The notes under the pieces are model-generated. The model made no database searches. It was given only the letters and a program-made list of their open reading frames with translations, and was not told the DNA's origin. Source: Flavihumibacter petaseus NBRC 106054 (GTDB lineage Bacteria; Bacteroidota; Bacteroidia; Chitinophagales; Chitinophagaceae). Taken from it: a DNA stretch of 64,000 nucleotides. Below are positions 24,763-33,700 of the stretch, piece by piece. A program made the translations under genes and the position numbers. The stretch's first letter is position 1; the number at the start of each line of letters is the position of its first letter. The stretch spans positions 24,874-88,873 of the forward strand of contig NZ_BBWV01000007.1 of assembly GCF_000974785.1 (NCBI RefSeq). The letters run 5' to 3'.

Positions 24763-25651
24763 CCTGAAGACCATGCTGAATCCGATGCGTCATGGGGCGC
24801 AAGGTATAACCGGCTTTCTGCAACAACCGGAGTACTCCCCTGTCACCTGGCAAATGTGCAGCGCCGACGGCAAATAAGGTGGTACCCTTCTCCATAGCTT
24901 TTTTCATCTGGGGAATCCATTTGGCATTTCTGCCATAAAGAAACAGGTCGAGATAAGAGGACACCCCGCCATCATCTTCAGTTGTCAGTCGGTCAATTGC
25001 CGAAAGATCCTGCGAACGGTATACCGATAGCATTTTTGCCGTACTGCTGTCTTCCCTTCCGGCACTGTCAATAGTTTTCAGCAACTCCTTTGCCTGGTCC
25101 GCATAGGGAATACTGTCAAACACACTTGCCTGAAAAGCGACTGTTTCCAGCCCGAGCACTTCTTTCTGTGCCTTTTTAACGGCCTGCAGCATCACCTCCT
25201 CCATCCCATTCCTCGCTGCACAAGGCATTTTCGATTCGCTGAGCATGGACGCAATAAAATAAGGTTTGAACCGCTCCATCATACTCAGCGGCAGCAACGA
25301 ATTATTCTCCGCGAAATACTTCTGTACCCGCTTATACTCCTCGGGTGTCAGCAGGTCACTTAGTTTCTTGTTATCCTTCATCCGGATGTACTTGAAAACG
25401 CCCATCATTTCCGCCGCATTATCCATATCTATTTCGAAAAAAACCGTGCCGGATTGATCTATGCAATATTGAAGGCTATCGCTTAAGACGGCATCTTCTG
25501 CACAAAGCAGATGCATGGTGCCAAACACATAAGACGGTGTTTTCAGCCCGTTACCGGAGATCTCCCAGAGAAGTGTATTGGCCAATGGTCGCTGGGCGCC
25601 CGCCGAAATCCAGCTGGTCACCATCGCTAGCAGAAGTACGAGAATACGCAT
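24752..25651 (-). CDS. TraB/GumN family protein
   Basis: 299-aa secreted protein (signal peptide MRILVLLLAMVTSWISAGAQ) of the TraB/GumN/TIKI fold. Seen: LLWEISGNGLKTPSYVFGTMH with the first His, FFEIDMDN, and the late GAAHLPGDRGVLRLLQKAGY. The motif residues shared with the metalloprotease TIKI (GTMHLLC and GAAHLPG) are kept, so a hydrolase is likely; substrate unknown. ATG at 25651 is chosen for the signal peptide and follows the ubiD stop by one base, so the two are co-transcribed. Confidence 0.85.
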   Translation of the reverse strand: MRILVLLLAMVTSWISAGAQRPLANTLLWEISGNGLKTPSYVFGTMHLLCAEDAVLSDSLQYCIDQSGTVFFEIDMDNAAEMMGVFKYIRMKDNKKLSDLLTPEEYKRVQKYFAENNSLLPLSMMERFKPYFIASMLSESKMPCAARNGMEEVMLQAVKKAQKEVLGLETVAFQASVFDSIPYADQAKELLKTIDSAGREDSSTAKMLSVYRSQDLSAIDRLTTEDDGGVSSYLDLFLYGRNAKWIPQMKKAMEKGTTLFAVGAAHLPGDRGVLRLLQKAGYTLRPMTHRIQHGLQAKN

Positions 25652-25652
25652 G

Positions 25653-27590
25653 TTAGTCAATTTTTGCAACCGCCTCCACTCCATAAAGCTGTTCCCGGAA
25701 TGCCAGAGAGGGAGAAGGCAGAAACGAACCCAGACCTAATTTATCCCATTTTTGATCTACCGAAGTTATAGTCGCTTCATCAGCAACAATAATATTTGGC
25801 CAGTCCCGCTGGAAATTGTCCCATTGCTTTGTTTTGGTACTTCCGTCAAGACCCAGACAATGAAACAACTTTCCGCCGCTGGTTGTTGAGGTCGCAGTGT
25901 ACAAAATCTGGTCCCTCTTGGGATCCAGGTTATTGCAGAATCGCCACAAAGCCACCGGAAGATTCACTGGATCAACGGTATGCTCCACATACAATACCAT
26001 CTTGACTCCTTCCATTTCCGGGATCGTACTGCACAGATCGTGATGCAATTGCTTAATCTGGTTGTTTCCCGATTTGGCTACAGCGATAATGATGCAGGGA
26101 AGCTGGTATTGCTGAATGAGATTCAGATTCACGGCATGGATCGCCGGAAATGTGTTGAAATCTTCTATCTTCAGCATCCTGGCCTTATCCAGATCTGTTT
26201 GCAGATTCCGATCATCACGCTCTTCCTCAAATTTCCTGGTACCGTCTATGCACATTTTGCCTCCGAATCCCAGCTTGCTGCAGCTATGATCAAGCACATC
26301 CATAGGGCCGGATCCGAAAAAAACATCTGTCGCCACATCAAGGTTACTGAACACATATTGAGCGAGTCTGGTATAATCCTGGATTACAGTTCCTTCATCA
26401 GCCAGTACAAGAATCTTGTTGAACATCATCTGTCCGGCACCCCATAAAGCATTCATTACCTTTTGGCCCTGGCCGGCATACTCTTTCTGAATACGCGCAA
26501 TCACCAGGTTGTGAAACACTCCCTCGACGGGCATATCCATATCCGTAATCTCAGGAACCATTGTCATTTTGATCGGTGCCAGGAATATTCGCTCAGTTGC
26601 CTTTCCCAACCAGGCATCTTCCTGTGGGGGAATACCCACGATGGTAGCGGGATAAACTGGCTTTTTCCGATGCGTGACAGCAGTTATATGAAAACGTGGA
26701 TACCAGTCCGGTAATGAATAATAGCCGGTATGATCGCCGAATGGACCCTCCCAGATCAGTTCTTCAGCAGGATCAACATAACCTTCGATCACAAAATCTG
26801 CATCTGCCGGTACTTCAATTTCCGGCTGGGTGATGCATTTTACCAGTTCCACTTTCTTTTTACGAAGAAAACCAGCCAGCATGTATTCGTCAACATTTTC
26901 AGGGAGTGGTGCTGTCGCAGCATAGGCATATACAGGATCTCCACCCAGCGCAACCGCAACCGGCATACGCTTGCCTGCCTTTTTATACGCTTCAAAATGA
27001 CGCGCACTGACCTTGTGCTTATGCCAGTGCATAGCGGTTAGTTGCGGCCCGAAAACCTGCATCCGGTACATCCCTACATTCCTGATATGACTGTTGGGAT
27101 CCTTGGTATGAATGACAGGCAGCGTAATAAATGGGCCACCATCTTTAGGCCAGCAGGTGATCACCGGCAACTTCGTGATATCGGGATTCAAATCAATGAT
27201 TTCCTGGCACTCCCCTTTCCCGCTTTTCACCTTGGGCATCCAACTGGCGAACTGCCCGAGTTTGGGTAACATGCCCAGTTTGTCCAGCAGGTTTTCCTTT
27301 GGCCTGGTAAGTAATTTGAATAAAGACTCTATTTCTTTGGTAACATCATCCAGGTGCTGCACTCCCAGTGCCATACACATCCTTCTTTCACTTCCATAGG
27401 CATTCATCAATACCGGGTATGCATAACCGGTGTTTTCGAACAATAGTGCCTTTCCCCCGTTTCCTGATTTGCTGATCCGATCGGTAATTTCCGCGATTTC
27501 AAGATGGGGATCAACATAGCTGGTGATCCTGACCAGTTCCCCGGCTTTTTCCAGTGCGTCGATAAATTCCTGTTGATTTTTGTATGCCAT
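25653..27590 (-). CDS. UbiD family decarboxylase
   Basis: 645-aa prenylated-FMN-dependent decarboxylase of the UbiD family; in Bacteroidota such proteins are annotated in menaquinone synthesis. Seen: ALLFENTGYAYPVLMNAYGS, HIRNVGMYRMQVFGPQLTAM, the cofactor region with EGPFGDHTGYYSLPDWYP, and PQEDAWLGKATERIFL. Length is somewhat above bacterial UbiD (about 490-500), with extra C-terminal sequence. The matching prenyltransferase UbiX is not in the window. A -7 box lies 20 bp upstream; the TraB gene follows directly. Confidence 0.9.
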   Translation of the reverse strand: MAYKNQQEFIDALEKAGELVRITSYVDPHLEIAEITDRISKSGNGGKALLFENTGYAYPVLMNAYGSERRMCMALGVQHLDDVTKEIESLFKLLTRPKENLLDKLGMLPKLGQFASWMPKVKSGKGECQEIIDLNPDITKLPVITCWPKDGGPFITLPVIHTKDPNSHIRNVGMYRMQVFGPQLTAMHWHKHKVSARHFEAYKKAGKRMPVAVALGGDPVYAYAATAPLPENVDEYMLAGFLRKKKVELVKCITQPEIEVPADADFVIEGYVDPAEELIWEGPFGDHTGYYSLPDWYPRFHITAVTHRKKPVYPATIVGIPPQEDAWLGKATERIFLAPIKMTMVPEITDMDMPVEGVFHNLVIARIQKEYAGQGQKVMNALWGAGQMMFNKILVLADEGTVIQDYTRLAQYVFSNLDVATDVFFGSGPMDVLDHSCSKLGFGGKMCIDGTRKFEEERDDRNLQTDLDKARMLKIEDFNTFPAIHAVNLNLIQQYQLPCIIIAVAKSGNNQIKQLHHDLCSTIPEMEGVKMVLYVEHTVDPVNLPVALWRFCNNLDPKRDQILYTATSTTSGGKLFHCLGLDGSTKTKQWDNFQRDWPNIIVADEATITSVDQKWDKLGLGSFLPSPSLAFREQLYGVEAVAKID

Positions 27591-27609
27591 ACTGATATGT
27601 TCTGCGATA

Positions 27610-27617
27610 CAAATGTA
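27610..27617 (-). promoter_or_regulatory. -7 box of the ubiD-like gene
   Basis: Minus-strand TACATTTG, exact TAnnTTTG, 19 bp before the ATG at 27590. Confidence 0.5.
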
Positions 27618-27630
27618 ACGCAGAACAACC

Positions 27631-28467
27631 TCAATAGACGTCTTTCGGACAGTCTAACTGTCTGCTGCTTTTCTTTCCGGAGCCGCTTTTTTCAAAAACA
27701 CCACCAAGCTGGTAAATAAGCGTAATGCCCTGGAAATAATACCAGTCTTTCGCATCGGGCCTCCCTCTTACAGTTCCTGCAACGGGGTAATTAGGATTTC
27801 CATCCTTCAGTTCACCACCACGGTAAGCAAGCTCAACAGCTTTTGCACCTTTCGCGGCAAGTAACTGATCGTGATCTACATACCGGTCACTCAGGTCGTC
27901 AAGGTAATCGGTCGTGGTGGCGCGAATACCCACCTCATAGCCCAACGAAAGCAGGCTGGTGACTTTGATTTTGATACCGGCCCCGAATGGAAAAGATAAC
28001 TGTACCCGGCTGTAGGTTTTGCCTTCAGTAGTAAGCGGCTGCAGGTAATGCCGCTGACCGGAGGTATCATTGGTATAGGGATCAAAACCGAAAGCGCCGA
28101 CCCCGGCAAATATATACGGCGTGAATTTTTTGGTATCCAGGTCAAGAAAGCGGTATTCTGCCAAAAGGGTTCCTTCGAGAAGCTGACTGGAGAAATTCAG
28201 GTTACGGGCAATGAGCTGTGAATCCTTTGCCACTTTATCATCCCCGCTGATTCTGGCATAATAAAGTCCCCCGCGCACTGAAAATTTACTGGAAAAATCA
28301 TATTGCAGGCCCAATCCGAATGCACCATGAGACTGGTTGGTCGTGAACCGCTTTTCCTGCATATCGCCCTGGTAATTGGAAACCCCGCCAAAAGCGGTTA
28401 TATGCCACTGTTGTGCGAGCAACGGAAGCGGTAAGGCGGTCAGCAAAAAGAACACAATTCTTTTCAT
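27631..28467 (-). CDS. outer-membrane beta-barrel protein, DUF6089/PorG-like
   Basis: 278 aa with a signal peptide (MKRIVFFLLTALPLPLLAQ). The pattern of alternating strands with aromatic ends (WHITAFGGVSNYQGDM; FGLGLQYDFSSKFSVRGGLY; TPYIFAGVGAFGFDPY; GIKIKVTSLLSLGYEVGIR) is that of a small eight-stranded barrel. The NYQGD motif and layout resemble the family containing PorG of the type IX secretion system. If correct it would link to the T9SS substrate encoded at 30776-35986, but a direct T9SS role is inference. The start at 28467 is chosen for the signal peptide. Confidence 0.75.
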   Translation of the reverse strand: MKRIVFFLLTALPLPLLAQQWHITAFGGVSNYQGDMQEKRFTTNQSHGAFGLGLQYDFSSKFSVRGGLYYARISGDDKVAKDSQLIARNLNFSSQLLEGTLLAEYRFLDLDTKKFTPYIFAGVGAFGFDPYTNDTSGQRHYLQPLTTEGKTYSRVQLSFPFGAGIKIKVTSLLSLGYEVGIRATTTDYLDDLSDRYVDHDQLLAAKGAKAVELAYRGGELKDGNPNYPVAGTVRGRPDAKDWYYFQGITLIYQLGGVFEKSGSGKKSSRQLDCPKDVY

Positions 28468-28583
28468 ATGCGGTATTATGGTGCGTAACCTGCAAGAGTT
28501 GAGCCAGAATTCAACGATAAGAACCCCTTCCAAACCGGTCTTTTCACTTCCCTTAAAGTAGTTCTTTCTTTTCTACATTATTC

Positions 28584-29984
28584 TTAAACGTATCCCAATA
28601 TTTTAAGCATGCTTTGGGCAGTTTGCTCTTTTGCGTAAACCCAGTCCACCAGTTTTCCATTTTTGTCGTGACCAACTATGATGTGTTTCGGTGACGGGAT
28701 CAGGCAATGTTTAATTCCACCATACCCGCTGATCTGGTCCTGGTAAGCCCCGGTGTGAAAAAATCCGAGGTAAAGCGGTTCGGTGCCACCATTAAGTTTG
28801 GGAAGGAAAACTTCGTTGATATGCTCTTCAGAGTCGTAATAATCGTGACTGTCGCAGGTAATTCCCCCCAGAACCACCCGCTGGTATTCTGCATCCCACT
28901 TATTGATCGGTAACAACAGGAAGCGTTCCCCGATACCCCAGGTATCCGGCAGCGTTGTAATGAACGAAGAGTCGATCATGTACCAGATCTCCCTTTCATT
29001 TTGTGTTTTCTGGGAAACAACAGAATAGATATGTGCCATGCTTTCACCCACCGTATACGAGCCAAATTCTGTGTAGATATTGGGCATGGGTACCTTGGCC
29101 TTCTTGCATGCACTCTTGATGTTGCCCACGATCTCGTTGATCATGAACTGGTAGTCATACTCAAAACCAAGACTGTGTTTGATGGGGAATCCACCACCAA
29201 TATTAATGGAATCCAGCTCGGGACAAATCTTCTTCAACTGGCAGTAAAGGTTGATCACCTTGTTCAGCTCTGACCAGTAATAAATATCATCCTTGATGCC
29301 TTTATTCAGAAAGATATGGAGCATCTTCAGCTGGAACTTGTTCTCATACCCTTCGATCTGATCAACATAGAATTCCAGGATATCCTTTGCGCGGATACCA
29401 AGGCGTGAGGTATAAAACGGGAAAGAAGGCTCTTCTTCAGCAGCTACCCGGATACCCAGTTTGAAAGGTGCCCGTACAGATTTCCGGTAGTCTTCGAGCT
29501 CGCTGATGTTATCAAGCACGGGAATGACATTCTTAAACCCGCTGTTGATCAGCCCGGCGATCCGTTTGGTATAAGCTTTTTGCTTAAAGCCATTGCAGAT
29601 AATAAAGGTTTCTTTATTGATCTTTTTTTTCGCGTAGAGCTTTTTAATGATCTCAATATCGTAGGCGTAGGAAGTCTCCAGGTGGATATTGTGCTTTAAC
29701 GCCTCTTCTACCACAAATGAAAAGTGTGAACTTTTCGTGCAGTAACAATAATAATACTGGCCCTCGTACTTATGTTTCTTAAAGGCATTTGCAAACATCT
29801 GCTTTGCCTTATTGATTTGCATCCCGATCTTGGGAAGGTAGGTAAGCTTCATCGGCGTACCGTACTTATCGATCAGGTCTTTCAGATTGAGGCCATTGAA
29901 CTGGAGGTAATCGTTCTTCACCTCGAAACCTTCCTGCGGAAAATTGAAGGTTTGATCTACCAGGTCGAAGTAGCTATTGTTCAT
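28584..29984 (-). CDS. arginine decarboxylase, PLP fold type III
   Basis: 466-aa PLP-dependent decarboxylase of the alanine-racemase fold, related to the Bacteroidota group annotated as arginine decarboxylase; the product would be agmatine for polyamine synthesis. Seen: the PLP lysine K84 in YCTKSSHFSF, HLETSYAYDIEII, the glycine-rich phosphate loop INIGGGFPIKHS, and the C-terminal GGITCDSHDYY with the catalytic Cys. Shorter than E. coli SpeA (658 aa). Substrate is not provable from sequence; lysine or ornithine are alternatives. A promoter lies upstream. Confidence 0.8.
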   Translation of the reverse strand: MNNSYFDLVDQTFNFPQEGFEVKNDYLQFNGLNLKDLIDKYGTPMKLTYLPKIGMQINKAKQMFANAFKKHKYEGQYYYCYCTKSSHFSFVVEEALKHNIHLETSYAYDIEIIKKLYAKKKINKETFIICNGFKQKAYTKRIAGLINSGFKNVIPVLDNISELEDYRKSVRAPFKLGIRVAAEEEPSFPFYTSRLGIRAKDILEFYVDQIEGYENKFQLKMLHIFLNKGIKDDIYYWSELNKVINLYCQLKKICPELDSINIGGGFPIKHSLGFEYDYQFMINEIVGNIKSACKKAKVPMPNIYTEFGSYTVGESMAHIYSVVSQKTQNEREIWYMIDSSFITTLPDTWGIGERFLLLPINKWDAEYQRVVLGGITCDSHDYYDSEEHINEVFLPKLNGGTEPLYLGFFHTGAYQDQISGYGGIKHCLIPSPKHIIVGHDKNGKLVDWVYAKEQTAQSMLKILGYV

Positions 29985-30027
29985 CTAGTTATGCACGTGG
30001 TTGGTTGAGTGATCGTTGCTTTTAACC

Positions 30028-30035
30028 TACAAACC
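30028..30035 (-). promoter_or_regulatory. -7 box of the arginine decarboxylase gene
   Basis: Minus-strand TAGGTTTG, exact TAnnTTTG, 43 bp upstream of the ATG at 29984 and just past the rplT terminator. Confidence 0.5.
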
Positions 30036-30060
30036 TATAAAAAAACCAGAATTATGGACC

Positions 30061-30090
30061 AAAAAAAACCGGCTCTTTCGGAGCCGGTTT
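30061..30090 (-). terminator. terminator of rpmI-rplT
   Basis: Perfect 10-bp stem AAACCGGCTC / GAGCCGGTTT (30066-30075 with 30081-30090), 5-nt loop, with an eight-A run at 30061-30068 giving the U-tract on the minus strand. Confidence 0.88.
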
Positions 30091-30106
30091 CCAGGTTATG
30101 TTTTCC

Positions 30107-30451
30107 TTACTTTACTGAAGCGATCAACGCTTTGAAAGATTCAGGGTTATTCATGGCCAGATCTGCCAGAACTTTACGATCGAGGGTGATTCCTTTTTCA
30201 TTCAACTTGTGGATGAAAACAGAATAAGTCAGCCCTTCTTCGCGAACGGCAGCATTGATACGGGCGATCCAAAGTGCGCGGTACTCACGCTTCTTCAGTT
30301 TACGGCCTACATAGCTGTAGGTCATACCCTTTTCAACAATATTCTTGGCTACTGTATAAACGTTTTTACGCTTGCCATAGTAACCTTTGGCTTGTTTCAG
30401 AATTCTTTTACGACGAGCCCGGGAGGCTACTGCATTTACTGAACGTGGCAT
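30107..30451 (-). CDS. rplT: 50S ribosomal protein L20
   Basis: 114-aa early-assembly protein of the large subunit that binds 23S rRNA; in E. coli it also represses its own operon. Seen: [54 protein letters not shown] and [20 protein letters not shown]. Complete. It follows rpmI by 34 bp and ends in a strong terminator. Confidence 0.98.
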   Translation of the reverse strand: MPRSVNAVASRARRKRILKQAKGYYGKRKNVYTVAKNIVEKGMTYSYVGRKLKKREYRALWIARINAAVREEGLTYSVFIHKLNEKGITLDRKVLADLAMNNPESFKALIASVK

Positions 30452-30485
30452 ATGCTAATAAGTTTAAAGTTGTGATTGAATTGGT

Positions 30486-30686
30486 TTATCCCCTCAGGCC
30501 CAGCAGGCGTTGAACGAATTCCATATTGGGTTTTGCAACAACTCCGTCATTCCGCATACCACGCTTGCGCTTGGTTGATTTCTTGGTGAGGATGTGACGC
30601 TTAAAAGCTTTCTGGTGGGTGATTTTACCAGTACCGGTCACCTTGAAGCGCTTCTTCGCGCTTGAATTAGTTTTTACCTTTGGCAT
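30486..30686 (-). CDS. rpmI: 50S ribosomal protein L35
   Basis: 66-aa basic protein of the large subunit. Seen: [20 protein letters not shown], then [20 protein letters not shown]. It begins the rpmI-rplT pair. In most bacteria infC lies directly upstream; here a 5.2-kb peptidase gene intervenes and rpmI has its own promoter, followed by a leader with inverted repeats. Confidence 0.98.
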   Translation of the reverse strand: MPKVKTNSSAKKRFKVTGTGKITHQKAFKRHILTKKSTKRKRGMRNDGVVAKPNMEFVQRLLGLRG

Positions 30687-30702
30687 TGTTATAACTATAA
30701 CA
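30687..30702 (-). promoter_or_regulatory. inverted repeat directly upstream of the rpmI start codon
   Basis: Sixteen-base inverted repeat with arms TGTTATA / TATAACA and a 2-nt centre, ending at the base before the ATG. In the mRNA it could fold over the translation start, a possible target of L20 autoregulation, or it could be a protein operator. Function is inferred only from position. Confidence 0.4.
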
Positions 30703-30765
30703 GTTACGCCCTGCCGGCGCTCCGAACAGACGGAGACTTATGGAGCCATGTGGGCAAATGGAGCG

Positions 30766-30773
30766 CAAAAGTA
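30766..30773 (-). promoter_or_regulatory. -7 box of rpmI-rplT
   Basis: Minus-strand TACTTTTG, exact TAnnTTTG, located 3 bp past the end of the peptidase gene and 79 bp before the rpmI ATG. It predicts independent transcription of rpmI-rplT with a leader of roughly 70 nt. Confidence 0.6.
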
Positions 30774-30775
30774 GG

Positions 30776-33700
30776 TCATTTACCTGAAATGACAAAAGGA
30801 ATCACCTTTTTATGGCCACCGCTTTTCAGGTTAAGATAATAGACACCCGCCGGTAATCTCCGGGCATCTGCTGAAAGGTCGACTTCAAAGCTAACTGTCT
30901 GAGGGTCAATATTTTTAGACCAGAGTACCCGCCCTTCAGAACCATACAGAACCAATTGTACCGGCTGACCTTCACTGTTTTGAAGCAACAGTTTCAGATT
31001 ACCACCGGAATAGGGATTGGGATACAAAATTGCTTTTACCGCTCCTTCAAAACTGATCGTCCGGACTACTGAATACCGTACGCTGCCATCTTTCATCACC
31101 AGCCTGAGACGGTAATGGTACCCGGCCGGTGGCTTGACCTGCTGATCGCGGTAAGAATAGGAATTACTGCCATCCGCACCCGCCACCGTACCGATCGTTT
31201 CGAATACAGGGGCCGTTCCGTTATCCCGGTTGCCACGCTGAACCTCGTACCGCAACACCTCACCGGCCACAGTCGTGGTCCAGTACAAAACGACCGCTTC
31301 GGGCGACTCCTGTTTTTCAGCCCGGAAATCCAGTCCCGATCCCGCATTATTCCAGCCGATCACGAATTCGCCATACGCTGCTGCAGGCACCTCTGCATAA
31401 TAACCGCTATCATAGGGTACCAGGTCAAAATCACCCGGCGACCAGACAGTTGTATATCCTTCGAGGTTGTTGATATCTGAACCGTCTACACTAAATGACG
31501 GTCCTGCATACCGGAAAACAGAAAGTTCATAAGGTGTAACCGGTCCATGACAGGTGTCGCAGGTTACCGATGCTTTCCAGCTTTCCCATGCAGCATGGGT
31601 GAAATAAAGCCGTACCATCGGCGAGCCGCCTGCCGATGAAACCTGGTCAAGCACCCAGATTTTGGGGAGTACAGCATACCCACTGTACCAGGATCCACCC
31701 GTCGGTACCAGCTGCTGAGCTATGGCGGGCGTTCCGCCATCAGCATTTGACGCCAGCCAGATCTGCCCGTTCCGTACAAACGAATTCCAGGAATCGTCTC
31801 GCATAACCGTTGCCGTGTTGATGGCGGGGCTTCCACTGTAAATGGGATATTTCCTGTCGTAAATATGGATGTCATCGATCATCATGCCTCCGGGAGCCCG
31901 GGGCATTTCAGCGGAAAGCGGATTTCTTCCCAACGTGACTAACCGAAACCGCAACAGCCCCGCCTGTTTCGGCAACGGCGCTGAAACGACTGACCAATAA
32001 GGCATCCCGCAATCTGTCCATGCACCTTTACGCGTAGAATCGTACCAATGCGTTGTGCCGGCCACTGCATCAAAACGGCGCCAGGTCCTGCCGCTGTCCG
32101 CTGAAACCTGGAGGAACACGGAATCCTTCCCATCGCACAGTTGCCGGTTCACACTCATCGACAAATAAGGCTCACGAAGAGCGGACAGGTCAAATGCAGG
32201 ACTCACCAGTGCGCCAGCCGGAACGACATAAAATATACCCCCTTCCTGGTTAAGGTGTCGCAATGTCCAGAACCTATGTCCGTTTGCCGGCACATAACCA
32301 CCAGGCAGCACTGTATCTCCGGTATTCAATGTATAGATGTAGGAAGACGACCAGTTGGCAGCGCCGGATTCAAACCCTTCCCGGTAAGGAAACTGCCGCA
32401 TAGCCCGTGCATAGTCCACATATACCGCTGCGGAATCATCAGCATGGTAAAGATCCTGCGGATGATTCACCCATGCCGTTACCCAAACGTCTGCCTCAGG
32501 CCATTGCTGAACTGGTACCTTAAAGGAAACAGCTACTGAGTCAAATGCAGGAATTGAATCCAATAACTGGGTGAGTCCCGGGACGCCGGGAATTGAAATG
32601 CCGGTTGTAATCTGGCGTGCAGTTTGTCCATTCCCGTTATGAACCATTGCTGTCACCATCAGGCTGTCGCCATCCGTTATCACCGATTGAACGGTAGCAG
32701 CATGATTTATGGAAACATCCGCCGCCACATGGTAGAGGGCGAAACTGTCGATGGCCGCCAGTTGTCGGTTATAACCGGATTCGGTGTAAACCAGTGAAAC
32801 CTGAAAACTGGAACTGAACTGTTGTTTTCCGGAAATAAGCAGACTGCTCAGGTTGATATTGTCGGTATCATACCGGTCCCTTGCTGTATCGTAAAGGTTC
32901 ACTTTTAACCAGCGTGACGTGTCTGACCCTCTGAAAAAGCACTCCAGAGATTGTTTTCCCAGTTCGGGCAAACCCAGGCTTGCTTTTATGTTGTCACCAG
33001 TGGAGTAGGCAGAGAGATTAAAAGTTCCCGTTAGCTGGAAAGACTGACCATCTATATTGCTGTATGCTTTCAGGCCCTTTTGGTCCACATTCGCCGGCTT
33101 CAGGAAAAGCGATGGCGAAGTGGTTGTAAAATCCCAGTTTGCAGCCCCGCCAATGCCCATATAACCCGGACGCCCATACGTCGTATCCAGTAAGTCCGGG
33201 AATCCGGTTGCATAAGGAAGCGCCAATGGCGGATTGGCAAGATAACGCCAGGTAGTATCTCGATTGTCATTGTCCGGCGCCGGATCTCCCTTTCCCCTGA
33301 TTTTTACGGATACGGGTATCTGATCACCCGGCACGCCAGTGATACTGTCCTTTAGATCCAGACTGACAATTCGCCCCGCAGCAATTGCCCTTTTATAACC
33401 GGTTGTATGTAAAAAGACACCGCGCAGGTAAAAATCGATATATAAACTATCGTTAAACGCGACAGAACCACGGTTCTCAACCTGAACACTCACAGGCTGT
33501 TTTCCCGATTTTACTGCAGAAGTCCCTTCCCGGATGGTGACCGGACTGGCGATCCGAACCACCGCCAGATCACGGTCAGCGCCGGTGGGCGGACAGGTAG
33601 TAGCGGCCGGCCGAATGAACTTTCCCACAGACCTCTCCCCTTCATGGCCGTTCAAAACGGGAGCCAGACTTATCCACGCGCTGACTTTTGCCGGCTGATC

